Source of the DNA: Vitellaria paradoxa
Taxonomy: Eukaryota; Streptophyta; Magnoliopsida; Ericales; Sapotaceae
DNA length: 64,000 nt
NCBI GenBank assembly: GCA_019916065.1
Contig: CM034243.1
Coordinates: 25,260,147-25,324,146, forward strand
Direction: 5' to 3'
Below the pieces are notes generated by a model. That model was given only the letters and a program-made list of their open reading frames with translations, was not told where the DNA came from and did no database searches. Position numbers and translations under genes: made by a program. Shown one piece after another: positions 10,682 through 33,715 of this stretch (position 1 is its first letter; the number at the start of each line of letters is the position of its first letter).

Positions 10682-11589
10682 TGATTGACTGGTCAAACTA
10701 ACGCAACTTAATCTTGCCTTTAACCCATAAAGAAGAGTTTGACATGTGGCTCTCTAAGGATGAAGACACATGTCAAATTTATATAAACCCTCATCTATTT
10801 TCACATATTAATGTATTATTAAATTATTCATAAATAAATCAAACTCGAGGTAACTTAAGCATCATTAAGAAACAGGTCCACCCAACTCTAACTGCCACGT
10901 GTCAACTTCTCATGAAATAGGTGTCAAGCCATCAACTCTTTCTCTGGTTTTAATATATAAGTATAGATAAGGCTTGACAGTCTATAGAATCTCATTGAAG
11001 ACAATATACAAATATAATACAAAATTCTCACGCGAGAGATATATAGTCTCTCAACAAATCTAGAACAGTTATGCCTCATGACTAGATGGTTCAACCTACC
11101 TATGATGTATAGTTATGCCACTAACTTTTCTATTATTTCATCTAACTATTTCCACCAACAAAACTTAGCGCTAAGAATTAATACCTAAGAAACATAGATC
11201 TTGAAATAGAAAGTGATAGAGTAGTAAAAAGGTTTGTCGATAATTTTTATTTCGTTTACAGGGATTTAATTGTGTTTTTGCTTAGCCATTGAGAAGTTTT
11301 ACTGTATGGCTAGACTTGATTGAAGTTTAATCATTTTGATTTTTAATTGATTTTTAATATTAGTAAATAATTAGCTTCCACATCTTCAGATTTCTACTAT
11401 GTTTTCTTGACTGAAAATTTTCTAAGAAATTGATTATTGAATTGTGTTTCAAAAGGGTTCCTAGAAGTCAATTATGCTCTTAGCTCATCAAAGTCTTGGT
11501 GTAGTCTATGGGGACCTAAGCATTTCTCTTTTTATGTACACAAGATCACATTTGCTGAAAACATTTATCATTCAAAGACATATTCAAGA
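10682..11589. other. Non-coding AT-rich DNA
   Basis: No supported gene. A G-box-like CCACGTGTCA occurs near 10894, with no gene nearby to regulate. Confidence 0.35.
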
Positions 11590-11770
11590 TTAACTACTAC
11601 TAAAATATTTGGCTATGGCCCATTACCAAAATTAAAGAATATCATTAGCCATTACTCAACAAAAGTCATAGCCAAATATTTAGCTGTAATCATTAATATT
11701 CAAGCAATAGCAAAAACTTATATGGTTCTCCCATTTAACTATGACTCTAATTTTTTAGTAGCTAATAGAT
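11590..11770. repeat. Palindromic MITE-like element
   Basis: Inner inverted repeats TAAAATATTTGGCTATG (near 11601) and CATAGCCAAATATTTA (near 11667) face each other. Outer, weaker inverted copies of a CTACTAAAA-type motif lie near 11595 and 11755. The reading frame across it (11437-11823) has no recognisable protein and is probably chance. Confidence 0.45.
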
Positions 11771-14090
11771 TTTTTGGTTTTGGCATTTTGGTAATAGTTT
11801 TAATGTTAGAAGCCAAAAATTAAAATAATTTCTCTCACTTACTTCCCTCTCTCCATGAACTAACCTTTCTTTCTCTCTAGTCTCCTGTGATCCACCAGCA
11901 TGCACCATACGTCAATTGAAGACTCATTGCTATTGTCGTCAATTATTGCCATTGACCAGGAAATATTCTCGTATGCTTGAATGTGTAAAAAAAGACCAGA
12001 TGGAATCGAATTGATCTTTGGTTAAAAAAATTTCCCATGTTTCATCAAAAAAGAAAGAAGCAAGATTCATACATCCAAGTAAGTGAAAAACAAGAATGTG
12101 GTTGTGAAGGATAAGTTCACTAAAGTTTTTTTTTTTTTTTTAATGAAATGACATTGTAACTATTTTTTTAACTATTGGTTGCTGGCCCCAAACTTCCTTT
12201 GATGACAATTTCATCATTTTTGCTAGCCTCAATTGTCTAACCCACTTAGGTTTTTTGTCCGAATGGTTCAAGAGTCTCTCTCTCAGCTACTCCAATTTGT
12301 AGCTTCCATCTAGTAAGTTAGTTTATGTTCAAACATTTTCGCTTGGTTGTCAGAAAACCAAAATGAAAGGAAAATAATTTTTTTTTTAATCTGGAGTTAT
12401 ACGATTTATTTCCTTTTGGATCAAAATTGTTGCAAGAGGTTATTAGGTAAAGAATTGAGGATACTCATTTTTTTTTCAGAATTATTTGTTTTTGTGTGTG
12501 TGTGTTTGTTTTTCAAACTTGTACATTTTCTCATTGTTCAAGTAATTATGTGCATTTAAAGTTGATCTATTTTCAATTCATCCAATTTTAAACTTGCAAA
12601 AGTTATCTTTTATGACCTAATTAATGTTGTAGTTGGATCTCTATAGAATGGTCAAAGTAGTTGTTTTAAGATAATGAATAGATACTTGGGCCATGGTTTC
12701 CTAGAATCCTAGCTTACAATTGACTTACTAAGATCAGTTTTTGGGTGGACCCATGTTACTAACGTGCTTTGTGGCATGAGACTTTATTAATTGGTAATCC
12801 ACTTGCATCAAACATTCAGGGGTGGTAATATTAGATTATTAAATTATTTATTTAACATGTTTATTAAATTTCAAGATATTTAAGTATAAATACAAATTGA
12901 CACAAATAATAAAAAACCCTCCTTATAAATTGTCCTATTGCCGTGTTAGAGTTGCCTGTACTTTGAACCCTAAATAATTCATGCTTAAAAAAAGGGAAAA
13001 AAAAGATATTAATTGGCTTTAGTGTGTGCAAGTTTGAAGCTAGAGTTTTTTTTTGCTCATAATCTAAATTTCCACCTCTTCATCCAATCTTTCACAGTAA
13101 AACAATTATTAGTTTCTTGTCTTTATGGCATTGTTATGGATTATCTAAGATTGATGTGCATACCTTCTGGGTACCAAACAGAGCAAGATGAGAAAACAGG
13201 ATATGCTAAGGATAATTGAGGAAGATACATTTCCATTCTTATAAATGTTATGCTAAATATGAGAATTTATTCTGAATCATTGTTTGTGAACTCCAGTTTG
13301 AAGAAACAATTGTTTTTTTAATCTAAGAATTGTTATACCTTTTTGTTTTGTTGAGTATGATTTCTTTCATAGGATTAAAGATTAGTTAAAATTTGACTTT
13401 CATGCAAATTGCATCTTACCTCCTCAAAACATCCACCAGCCAACATGAATGTCATTATTGTTACAGATACCGGGGTTATTGATCTCTTTATGTTCATTAG
13501 TGTGGTCTGAATCGCCAGCACAAGTCCCTGCCTTTATAGCCCAACCAGTAGTAATGCCTTGTGGGAGTTTTTTTTTGGTAATTAGCCTTGTGGGAGTTAT
13601 AATTTTTGCTACCTTGATCTTACAAACAAATGGTTATTCTAAATTCTCAAACCATTTTAATAAGGTTTAATATGATTTCAACACCGAAGTCCCCTCTAGA
13701 AGTGGGCTGAGCATGTGACTACATTAAGTCAATGAAACTTAATAGTTAAGTTTTTTAATTTTTCTATCAGTCTCTCAAATCGAGAAAACATTAAATGCCA
13801 ATTAAACTTAGCACGTAACTTTACTATATAACTAGTGACATGTAGGAATGAACGGTACATCTATCGGAGTACCAATGTGCCTATTATACCCAAGTCTAGC
13901 TTCACAATCTAACTTAAAAGTTAAATTTTCTAATTTTTCCATTAGTCTCTGCAATAACCTGGACTTTTGTTTTATGTAAATAGATGGTTATTCATACATT
14001 TTGAGGTAATAGTATGTTGGTTAAGAACTATTCATCTTTAGTAGTACTTTAAAGTGGAGAACTTTGAAAGAGATAAGTCAAGCATTCAAG
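11771..14090. other. Non-coding DNA, nothing firm
   Basis: I see T-runs near 12126 and 12370. The short frames at 13013-13219 and 13449-13670 match no family I know. At 13730-13960 two degenerate copies of a roughly 190-bp block share AGTTAAATTTTCTAATTTTT-like words. Confidence 0.35.
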
Positions 14091-14517
14091 AGTTAGAATT
14101 TTAACACAAGTGCAGGAATGAGGCACCTTGGGCGCACAAAGAGTCAATTCTTGGGCACCTAAGGCTCGAGCGCACAAGGAGTAACTCAGTTGGGCACTCG
14201 AGCTATAGTAGAAATGACAGGTATGGTGTGTTCTAACTTGTGCATCGTCATACTAAGTCATATATACAAAACATGCTTTCTATATTTCGAAAGAAGGAAT
14301 AAAATCAATTAGACCTTAGGTCATGCGCATACGGGAACAGTTCTTGTATGTTCACTTGATCATGTTGGGGGTTGCGAGCATACAGGATGAGATCTTGTGC
14401 ACACATTGACCCTATCTATCTCATGCACATAGAAAGTTTCACGTGCGTAGGCCATTCGCACCATGTTACTGTGCACATGACTGAAAGAATCACCTGCACA
14501 CGATTGAAATAACCCTC

Positions 14518-14745
14518 CAAATTTTTTAAGTTTCAGTTCCAATATCAAACATCAACTTAAATCCTTCTCAAATCTTTACTTACTAACAACACAATAACAT
14601 CAAAGGATTCCAAAATCAGTTAAAAGTATACATTTCTTTCTCATGCGCATGACTGATTGTAGATCAATAAAGTTAAAATTTCTAAGTTTCAGTTCTAATA
14701 TCAAACATTAACTTAAATCCTTCTCAGATCTTTGCTTAGTAACAC
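14518..14745. repeat. Direct repeat of about 68 bp
   Basis: The block starting AAGTTTCAGTTC and containing TATCAAACATCAACTTAAA is present at about 14518-14588 and again at 14677-14745 with few changes. It lies inside a 1-kb region (14100-15180) rich in GTGCACAC-, GCGCA- and CATGAG-type words, which may be a decayed LTR. Confidence 0.6.
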
Positions 14746-14916
14746 TAGTGTATAAAACCCAGCTCACACATACATCCTTAGACTCTCACTCTCTCTAGCT
14801 TTCTCTTACTCAATTTCTTTAAAACTCACAACCAAACCACACATGCAACCAAATTAAAAAAAATGAGAGAAAAATGTGATGGAGCAACTGAAGGAGAAGC
14901 CAGCTCGACACAAATA

Positions 14917-14919
<3 letters not shown>

Positions 14920-14983
<64 letters not shown>
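14920..14983. repeat. (AT)n microsatellite
   Basis: An almost uninterrupted AT dinucleotide run of about 60 bp. Poly-Ile/Tyr reading frames on the minus strand here are artefacts of the repeat. Confidence 0.95.
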
Positions 14984-14987
<4 letters not shown>

Positions 14988-15372
14988 ACGTGAGACAAGA
15001 AAATAAGTTGACATAGATCTTGTGCCCACGAGAAAAGAGATGTTGTGTGCACACGAGGCATCCAGACAGGCTGTGAGCATGGGAAAGCCATTTTCGTGCA
15101 AGCGCCAAATACCTAGAGACCTTGTGTGCATGAGAAAGCCTTTAAAGTGCACACGCCAACACCAACCTCAGAAAACTTTCAAGTGTTAAGCCTAAATTTA
15201 ACCACGATTAACTTCTAACCTAACCACCCATGCAACAAACCTATCAAGACAAACAACTCCATAACAACACATATCCCCCGAAAATACGATATTAAAATAA
15301 ACATAAAAATTTGAGTCATTACAATAACCCATAAACAACAACAATTTGGATGACAAATCTGCTGACACTTAA

Positions 15373-15375
15373 CCC

Positions 15376-15409
<34 letters not shown>

Positions 15410-15412
15410 GAA
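15373..15412. repeat. Poly(A) and (GAAAA)n tract
   Basis: An A-run is followed by five GAAAA units. It could be the tail of a retroposed sequence, but no element body is recognised. Confidence 0.8.
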
Positions 15413-15821
15413 ATATGTTTTTGTCGAATCAAGTTAATTCCCACTATTCATAGAAAGAAAAGGTTAATTGTAGAGGCAAATAAGAAATTGCAGATGCACA
15501 AAGTTTCAAACTCACTAAGATACACATAATTAAATAATTATATTATATTTAGCTATGCCGTTGACTTGAAGAATTAAGCATAACCTAACTTACATAAAAA
15601 TTTTAATTAATGAAAAATTCAATTTTAATAAAAAATTATAATATTAAATAATAAGTAACAAAATTAAATATTTCAATTAATAATGAAATATGATTGTATT
15701 TTCAGAATTTTGTATCATATTTGAATTAACCAATCATTGAACTCACTAGAAAAATATTATTTTTAATAGAATTCAATATAAATAATTATAATATTTTGAA
15801 TTTAAATATTATAATTTAAGT

Positions 15822-15965
15822 ATGTTTGGAGTGATAAAAAGTGAAATAAAGTGAAATAAGTGAAATAAGTGATAAGTTCGTAAATCTGCAGTGAGATAAA
15901 GAGTAAATAACTTTTAGTGAATTTTAAAAATTTTTAATATTTTATCTCGTGCACCCTTTATGTTT
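15822..15965. repeat. MITE copy (GTTTGGAGTGATAAA family)
   Basis: It starts GTATGTTTGGAGTGATAAA and continues with GTGAAATAAG repeats, AGTTCGTAAAT and GAGATAAAGAGTAAATAA. The same order is found at 40402-40553. The right end (GTGCACCC) is degenerate. Confidence 0.55.
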
Positions 15966-16374
15966 TTAACAGAATTCCATTTAACTAGTTGTAATATTTA
16001 AAATTCAAATATTAAATGATAATTATTGAATTATAAAATAATTAATTAATGTAGAATTGAAATACTAAGTGACAAATATAATTCAATTTAGATAATTATG
16101 ATAGTAAATGGTAAGCAGTATTTAATAATTATGAATCAATAAAATTAAATATTTTAAAAGATAAGTGTCAACAATAGTACCCAAAGTATCACGTGGTGCA
16201 GCTATATACCATAAATGTAATATGATAGGATAATACTGTATTTAGTTTGGCTAGCACTTAACTGTCTCGACATAACTTAACTTACTAGTTCATTTTGTTA
16301 AATTTTTTTGATTAGTTCGACAATTCACATCATTCACCCTTGGATTATGCCTGGGTTATGACATAAAATGTGAC

Positions 16375-17421
16375 TTTTAAGCCTCGTTTGGTAATATTTT
16401 TATTTTTTGTTTTTCTGCTTTCAAAATTTTGTAAACTGGCAACAAAAATATGTTTGTTAAATTTGCTTATATTTTTTTGTTTCCAACAAAAATGAAAATT
16501 TAGACAGAAGAATGAAAACAGAAAAAAGTGTTTCCGTATTATTTTTTTTTGTTGCAAAAATTTTTTCAACTCTAATACTTTTTCTATTTTTGTTACATCA
16601 TATTAAAATAAATTATTTTATTCAAATATTTTATTAAACTAAAATTATTTTTAATAAATAATATAATTAACTTAAATTAAATTAGTTTGCAATATTTATT
16701 ATTAATTTATTTCTAATAAATAATTAAATTAAATTAGTTAATTTAATTAATAAGAAATATATATTATTAAATTATTTTTAATAAATAATAGAATAAAATA
16801 TATTAATTTAATTTAATAAATAATTTAATTAATATAAATATATTTTATTAAATTATTTTTAATAAATATTATAATTAAATTATTTAATGTAACTTAATTT
16901 AATTTAATAATTAATTTAAATAATATTAAATATATTTTATTAAATTATTTTTATTAAATATCATAATTAAATTAAATTAATTTAATAATTAATTTAATTT
17001 ATTTAATATGAATTATATTTTATTAAATTATTTTTAATAAATATTGTAATTAAATTATTTAAATTATTTTGAAATATATTTTATTCGATTATTTTTGGTA
17101 AATAATATAATTAAACTATAATTAATATATTTTATATTTACTGATTAAGTGATATAATATTTATATTTTATTCAATTATTTTTAATAAATAATATATTTA
17201 AATTAAATTAGTACAAAATATATTTATTAAATTTAATTAATTATTATAAATTAATAAAATTAAATATTTTATAAAAATAAAAATTAGTAATTGTAAATTA
17301 AATTGTATTACTAAACACAGTTTCAATTTTTATTTAAAAAAATGATAATAAAAAAATAGAAAAAATAAACATATAAACGTAAATAAAAAAAATGACAGCG
17401 TTATCAAATGGCTGCTTAAAA
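16375..17421. mobile_element. AT-rich element with terminal inverted repeats
   Basis: The left end TTTTAAGCCTCGTTTGGTAA and the right end (reverse complement TTTTAAGCAGCCATTTGATA) form imperfect terminal inverted repeats of about 35 bp. The 1,047-bp body is almost pure A/T with repeated ATTATTTTTAATAAATAAT-like words. No protein is encoded. A related copy lies at about 56171-56880. No clear target duplication is seen. The ends resemble hAT-type non-autonomous elements, but the superfamily is uncertain. Confidence 0.6.
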
Positions 17422-17649
17422 ACTCATCCTCAAAATAATGAGTTTAAAAAATTGTATTATCATAATATAATTTTGTCTAATATTTTTTTAAATTGTATTC
17501 TCAAATGTTACTTTTCGAATATCGATAATTTGAAAATTAAGATAAATGGCAGATAGCATTTTGCCAAATATGGGTTTAAGAGATTAGTGTAAACTGGGTT
17601 AAAATTAAGAGTTATAAAAAAATAATAATAAATAAAAAAATAAATATAA

Positions 17650-17975
17650 TCCAATAAAAGGTTGGATTTTCCAAATCCCGCCTCTGTCGCTGTCTCGCGT
17701 CAACTTGCCCATCCCTCTTTTCTACTTTTTGAAGAGGCGTCCAAACTTCACAATCACGCAACCGTTCTGGCTTGGCTTTCTCTTTCTTTCGCACTTCTCT
17801 CTGGTGGTTTCATTTATTACATTCTGTACTCGGTGGACCAGTTTCTCTTAGGCTTTGACTCATTCCCTTCTCTTTCCCTCATTCGATCTCTCCCCCTCCC
17901 CCCTCCCACAACCATTTCTTGAATACCCATTTCTTGGAGTTCATTTACTCTTTTGAATTTTATCTGAATTTTGTC
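17650..17975 (+). promoter_or_regulatory. Probable promoter-proximal region and 5' leader of GSDA
   Basis: A CT-rich stretch (CTCTCCCCCTCCCCCCTCCC near 17886) precedes the ATG at 17976, typical of plant 5' leaders. A-rich TATA-like sequence lies at about 17610-17650. The transcription start is not determined. Short frames on both strands here are not genes. Confidence 0.5.
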
Positions 17976-30042
<12,067 letters not shown>

Positions 30043-30079
30043 TCCCACCACCTCACCCTTAACCAAGTTATTGCAAAAT

Positions 30080-30427
30080 TATGGGTAAATTACATTTTGC
30101 ACCTTTATTGCACCTTTATACTTTATACTGAATCTCACTTTGATTCATATACTTGCAACTGTAACAGCTAACTTTCTACAGTTACATTTGCATTTTAATT
30201 TGGCATTTTCTCAATAAACATTAAGAAAATATGAAGGTAAATGTTACGTGTTCATCATATAGATGACCCACACGTGGCATTTTTTTATTAATAAATTTGA
30301 TAAAGGGGTCAAATTAGAATTTGACTGTAAGTATAGAAAGTTGATTGTTACAATTAATAATGTGATTTACAATCAGTAAATGAGATTCAATGTAACTTGT
30401 AGGTTGCCAAGTGTGATTTGCCCCATA
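30080..30427. mobile_element. MITE with TATGGGTAAATTACA ends
   Basis: The left end TATGGGTAAATTACATTTTG and the reverse complement of the right end (TATGGGGCAAATCACACTTG) are inverted repeats. About 348 bp, no coding capacity, 38 bp after the GSDA stop codon, so it probably lies in or near the 3' untranslated region. Its ends resemble those of the long-TIR element at 46.9-51.0 kb. Confidence 0.7.
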
Positions 30428-31545
30428 ATTATTGATAAAAGGTGGCTTTGTTTTGTTGTATTTTATCTTTGACTATTTTAGTATTTTTACATCTGATGGG
30501 GTTCACACAACTTGATTACAAGTTTTGAAATTGTGCTAGCTGCACAAAGTTACAATCATCCTAGCTGTTTATTTTCGTTTCTTGTCTTGAATGACACATT
30601 TATATGTGAAATTCTTTTGTTCTGCATTACCAGTTTGGATTGAATGCTTCTTAAATATCTTTTTTCTTTCCTTTTTTTTTTTCTCGTAAATAGGTGCTTT
30701 CTTAAATACAGCATTATATTCAAAATGTTCTTGGTAGTTTTAAGATCAGATTTATGTCTCTATTATATGTTAAGATCAAATTTTGTTTCTAGGTGTTAGG
30801 TTTATAGTTTTTGAAGTATTACAATTGTGTCAAAGGTTTTGTGATGTTTGTAAAGAGTCTGAAACCGAGCTTTGTTGATTGAGTTATTTCTTGGTTCAAA
30901 GATTTCTTCGCAAACGGTTCAACATAATAGGTTTGGATTCAGCTCAAGCAGATGGCGTTTGAAGATAGCAAGAGTGGAGATTGTTTGAGAAATAGTGCTT
31001 AAAAGGAGCTTGAGCAGTTGAGCTTCTGGGAAAGCCTGCTTGAAGGGCAAGTGTTTGTGGGGATTTTGGGGCAATTGGATTTTCACGTAACTGATTGGTT
31101 GCCTTATCTGTTCGGGACTACGTATTGTATTGTTTTACTAAACAAAAGTATGCTTTTGAAACAAAAGATACTATAATACCTTGATGGAGAAATCAAAAGT
31201 TAAAGGAAATTAAAAATAACGATCATTGAATCGATGTTGAATCAGAACATATCTGGGATTTAGGAGGCATCGCTTGAGGTAAAGAACAAAATTAATCCAT
31301 GGGTTTGGTGCACTGGATCTAGGAAGAGATAGAAGAGTAGATAAGATAATGTCTAGCCTAGTTATTTATTTGGTAATTCTCTTATAACCACTTTTTCATG
31401 ATAGACAGATTTTTGGGTTAATCACTTCAGAAACTTGGAGTTTTATCTAGAAATGGTTTCAAGGTTTACCTCATTAAACATTTATGCTCTTTTTCTCTCT
31501 TGTTTATGTTTGTTTTAGTTCTCCGTATTAATTTGATTTTTCAAT
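30428..31545. other. Intergenic DNA, partly a probable Copia LTR
   Basis: The right part up to about 31545 should be the 5' LTR of the element below, since a primer binding site follows. Its left border is not clear; a TGTTAGG near 30804 is a candidate. No gene is seen. Confidence 0.4.
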
Positions 31546-33170
31546 TGGTATCAAAGTAAGTTTACTATTATTTTTTATTTAATTTTTTTTTCAAAAAATT
31601 GAGATTTGAATTTTGTTTAAAAATTTATTGAGAATCCTAGAGAGGGCGGGTCTTCGTCTTGACACCCTATTTGATGGGTCTAATTATGCCCCCAAAAAGG
31701 TTTGAATGAGTTTTTTTTTTTTTTATTTTTTAAGTTTATGACAATAGAGTTTGGGATTTTGTTGAAAATGGTTAGGTTCATTTATTAAGTTCTTTGCTAA
31801 TGAGGCCACCACCACACTAAAGCTTGTATTTGAAAGAGACAATTGATTTAGAAAATAAAGGATATAACAGGAAAACAATGAATTCTATTTCTAGTGTTGT
31901 TACTCCTTTGGAATTTGCAAGATCTTGAATTGTACTATTGTAAAAGAGGTTTGGGATATTCTACAAACTATGCACAAAGGCATTGACACCATTTGGAAGG
32001 CCAAATTGCAAAGGTTTAAAAGTGCCTTTGAAGTTCTCAAAATGAAGGAAAATGAGGTTTTTAATCAGTTTATGCTTGTCTGAATGACAATGTTGACTCT
32101 CGCTTTAATCTTGGAGCATGTATTCCATCTTAAAATTGTAAGATTTTAATGTCTCTTTTGAAAAGACTTAAATTCAAAGTCACTGCTATTGAAGAAGCAA
32201 CGGACATTGATTTTGTGAAATTGAAGGAACTTGTTAGGTCAATTCAAACGTTTGAGTTTAATCTTTGACCTTTCAAAGAACAAAAATGGATTTCATTTAA
32301 AAGTGTTGATTTTGTGAAATTGAAGGAACTTGTTAGGTCAATTCAAACGTTTGAGTTTAATCTTTGACCTTTCAAAGAACAAAAATGGATTTCATTTAAA
32401 AGTGTAAAGGAAGATGATGATGACTCAGATGATGACATGGACGAGCTTGTTTATCTTGTTAAGAAAATTAAAATAAAAAATAAAAAATCTGGATTGTAAA
32501 CAAATTCTGAACAAGGAAAAAAATTGATGAGTAGAAAACTGAGAAAAAAATTAAACAAAAAAAATCGAAATAAATTTGATAAGAAGAACAAGCTGGTATA
32601 TAGTGTTTTGAATGTTAGGGTTTTAATCATTTAGCACAAGAATGTCCAACAAGAAAGAATGGAAAGAACAAAGTTGTAAAGTTCACTTGGGATGACAATA
32701 AAGAGAGAGAATCTTTAGACTCAGAAGTAGATTAAGAAAATTTCACAACATTTACAGTCTTGATCAGAACTACTTCTAGTTCAAACTTCGGGAATAAAAT
32801 TGAAAAAAGTGTGCATAAGGATTCATTTCACTTTGTTGGGGATGAACCAGACTTGCAAGAAACCTACAACTAACTTTGCAAGCAATACATGAAGTTTCAA
32901 AGCAAAAAGACAAATTGTCCATGATGGTGAAGCAACATACCTCGTGATGCAGGGCCGAAGAAATTGAATACAATTTGGGAAAGATTTGTCCAAGAGACAA
33001 TTGGCTTAGCATACATTGGTGGAAAAATAAAGAAGACATGACATATAATCAACTTTGTGGCATTTCGTCAAAGACTTTAGAAAGAGAATTGAAATCCTAT
33101 TTATCAAAAGAAAAAAAACTAACATTCAAAGTTAAAACAGTGTCAAGTGAAAGGTAAAATAGGTAAGTCC
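31546..33170 (+). pseudogene. Copia gag relic (SIRE/Maximus-like)
   Basis: A degenerate primer binding site TGGTATCAAAG lies at about 31549. Gag follows in fragments: FDGSNYAPKK near 31670, KEVWDILQTMHKGIDTIWK near 31950, KLQRFKSAFEVLKMKENE, DFVKLKELVRSIQTFEFNL, DDMDELVYLVKKIK and a CCHC knuckle region (HLAQECPTRKN near 32630). This order fits the gag of SIRE-type Copia elements. Stops and frameshifts are numerous. No protease, integrase or reverse transcriptase is present downstream, so only the 5' third survives. Confidence 0.75.
32207..32404. repeat. Perfect 99-bp tandem duplication in gag
   Basis: 32207-32305 and 32306-32404 are identical (both start TTGATTTTGTGAAATTGAAG). The unit is 33 codons, so the frame is kept. 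Both copies carry the same internal TGA, so the duplication occurred after the gag had decayed. Confidence 0.95.
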
Positions 33171-33420
33171 TCAAGGTACAAATTTTGTGAAGTCTTCGTT
33201 AGGAAAATATGATTTTAAATTTACAAGTGGATAGAAATAGACTTTTCTTATAAATTAAGGTACACCATTCTTAAATCTTACTTAAAAAATTCGTACCCAT
33301 ATATCATCATTGTGACCTAAAAGACCATATGAAACCATATTGAAACAAACTTGATGGGCTACTGGTATGCTAACAATAAGACTAGAAGTAGGGGTTTCAA
33401 GTCACATAAAAAATAACCAA

Positions 33421-33715
33421 GTTTTCTTTAAAATAATTTTAAATACTGTTGCAAGAGACTTAATATTTGGCAAAGGACATACAAGACTTGAAATAATCAT
33501 GTATTTTCTACGGGATCCCAAATAGGGTTGTAAAGTAAAGGAAAGAGACCTCTCCCATAATTTTAACTGAGTTTTCTTCAAAATAATGTCAAATACTGTT
33601 GCAAGAGACTTAATATTTGGCAAAGGACATACAAGACTTGAAATAGTCATGTATTTTTCATGAGATCCCAAATAGGGTTGTAAAGCAAAGGAATGAGACC
33701 TCTCCCATAATTTTT
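33421..33715. repeat. 150-bp tandem duplication
   Basis: Two copies, starting GTTTTCTTTAAAATAAT (33421) and GTTTTCTTCAAAATAAT (33571), have a period of 150 bp and an estimated few percent divergence. On the minus strand an 89-residue frame stays open across most of both copies (SSLVCPLPNIKSLATVF twice). I do not recognise the peptide. It may be part of the decayed Copia element. Confidence 0.9.

Noticed and set aside
11437..11823. 128-residue plus-strand frame
   Set aside because: It runs through a palindromic MITE-like element; composition is not protein-like and no family is recognised.
14819..15152. Three overlapping minus-strand frames
   Set aside because: They are produced by the (AT)n microsatellite, giving poly-Tyr/Ile, with no conserved flanks.
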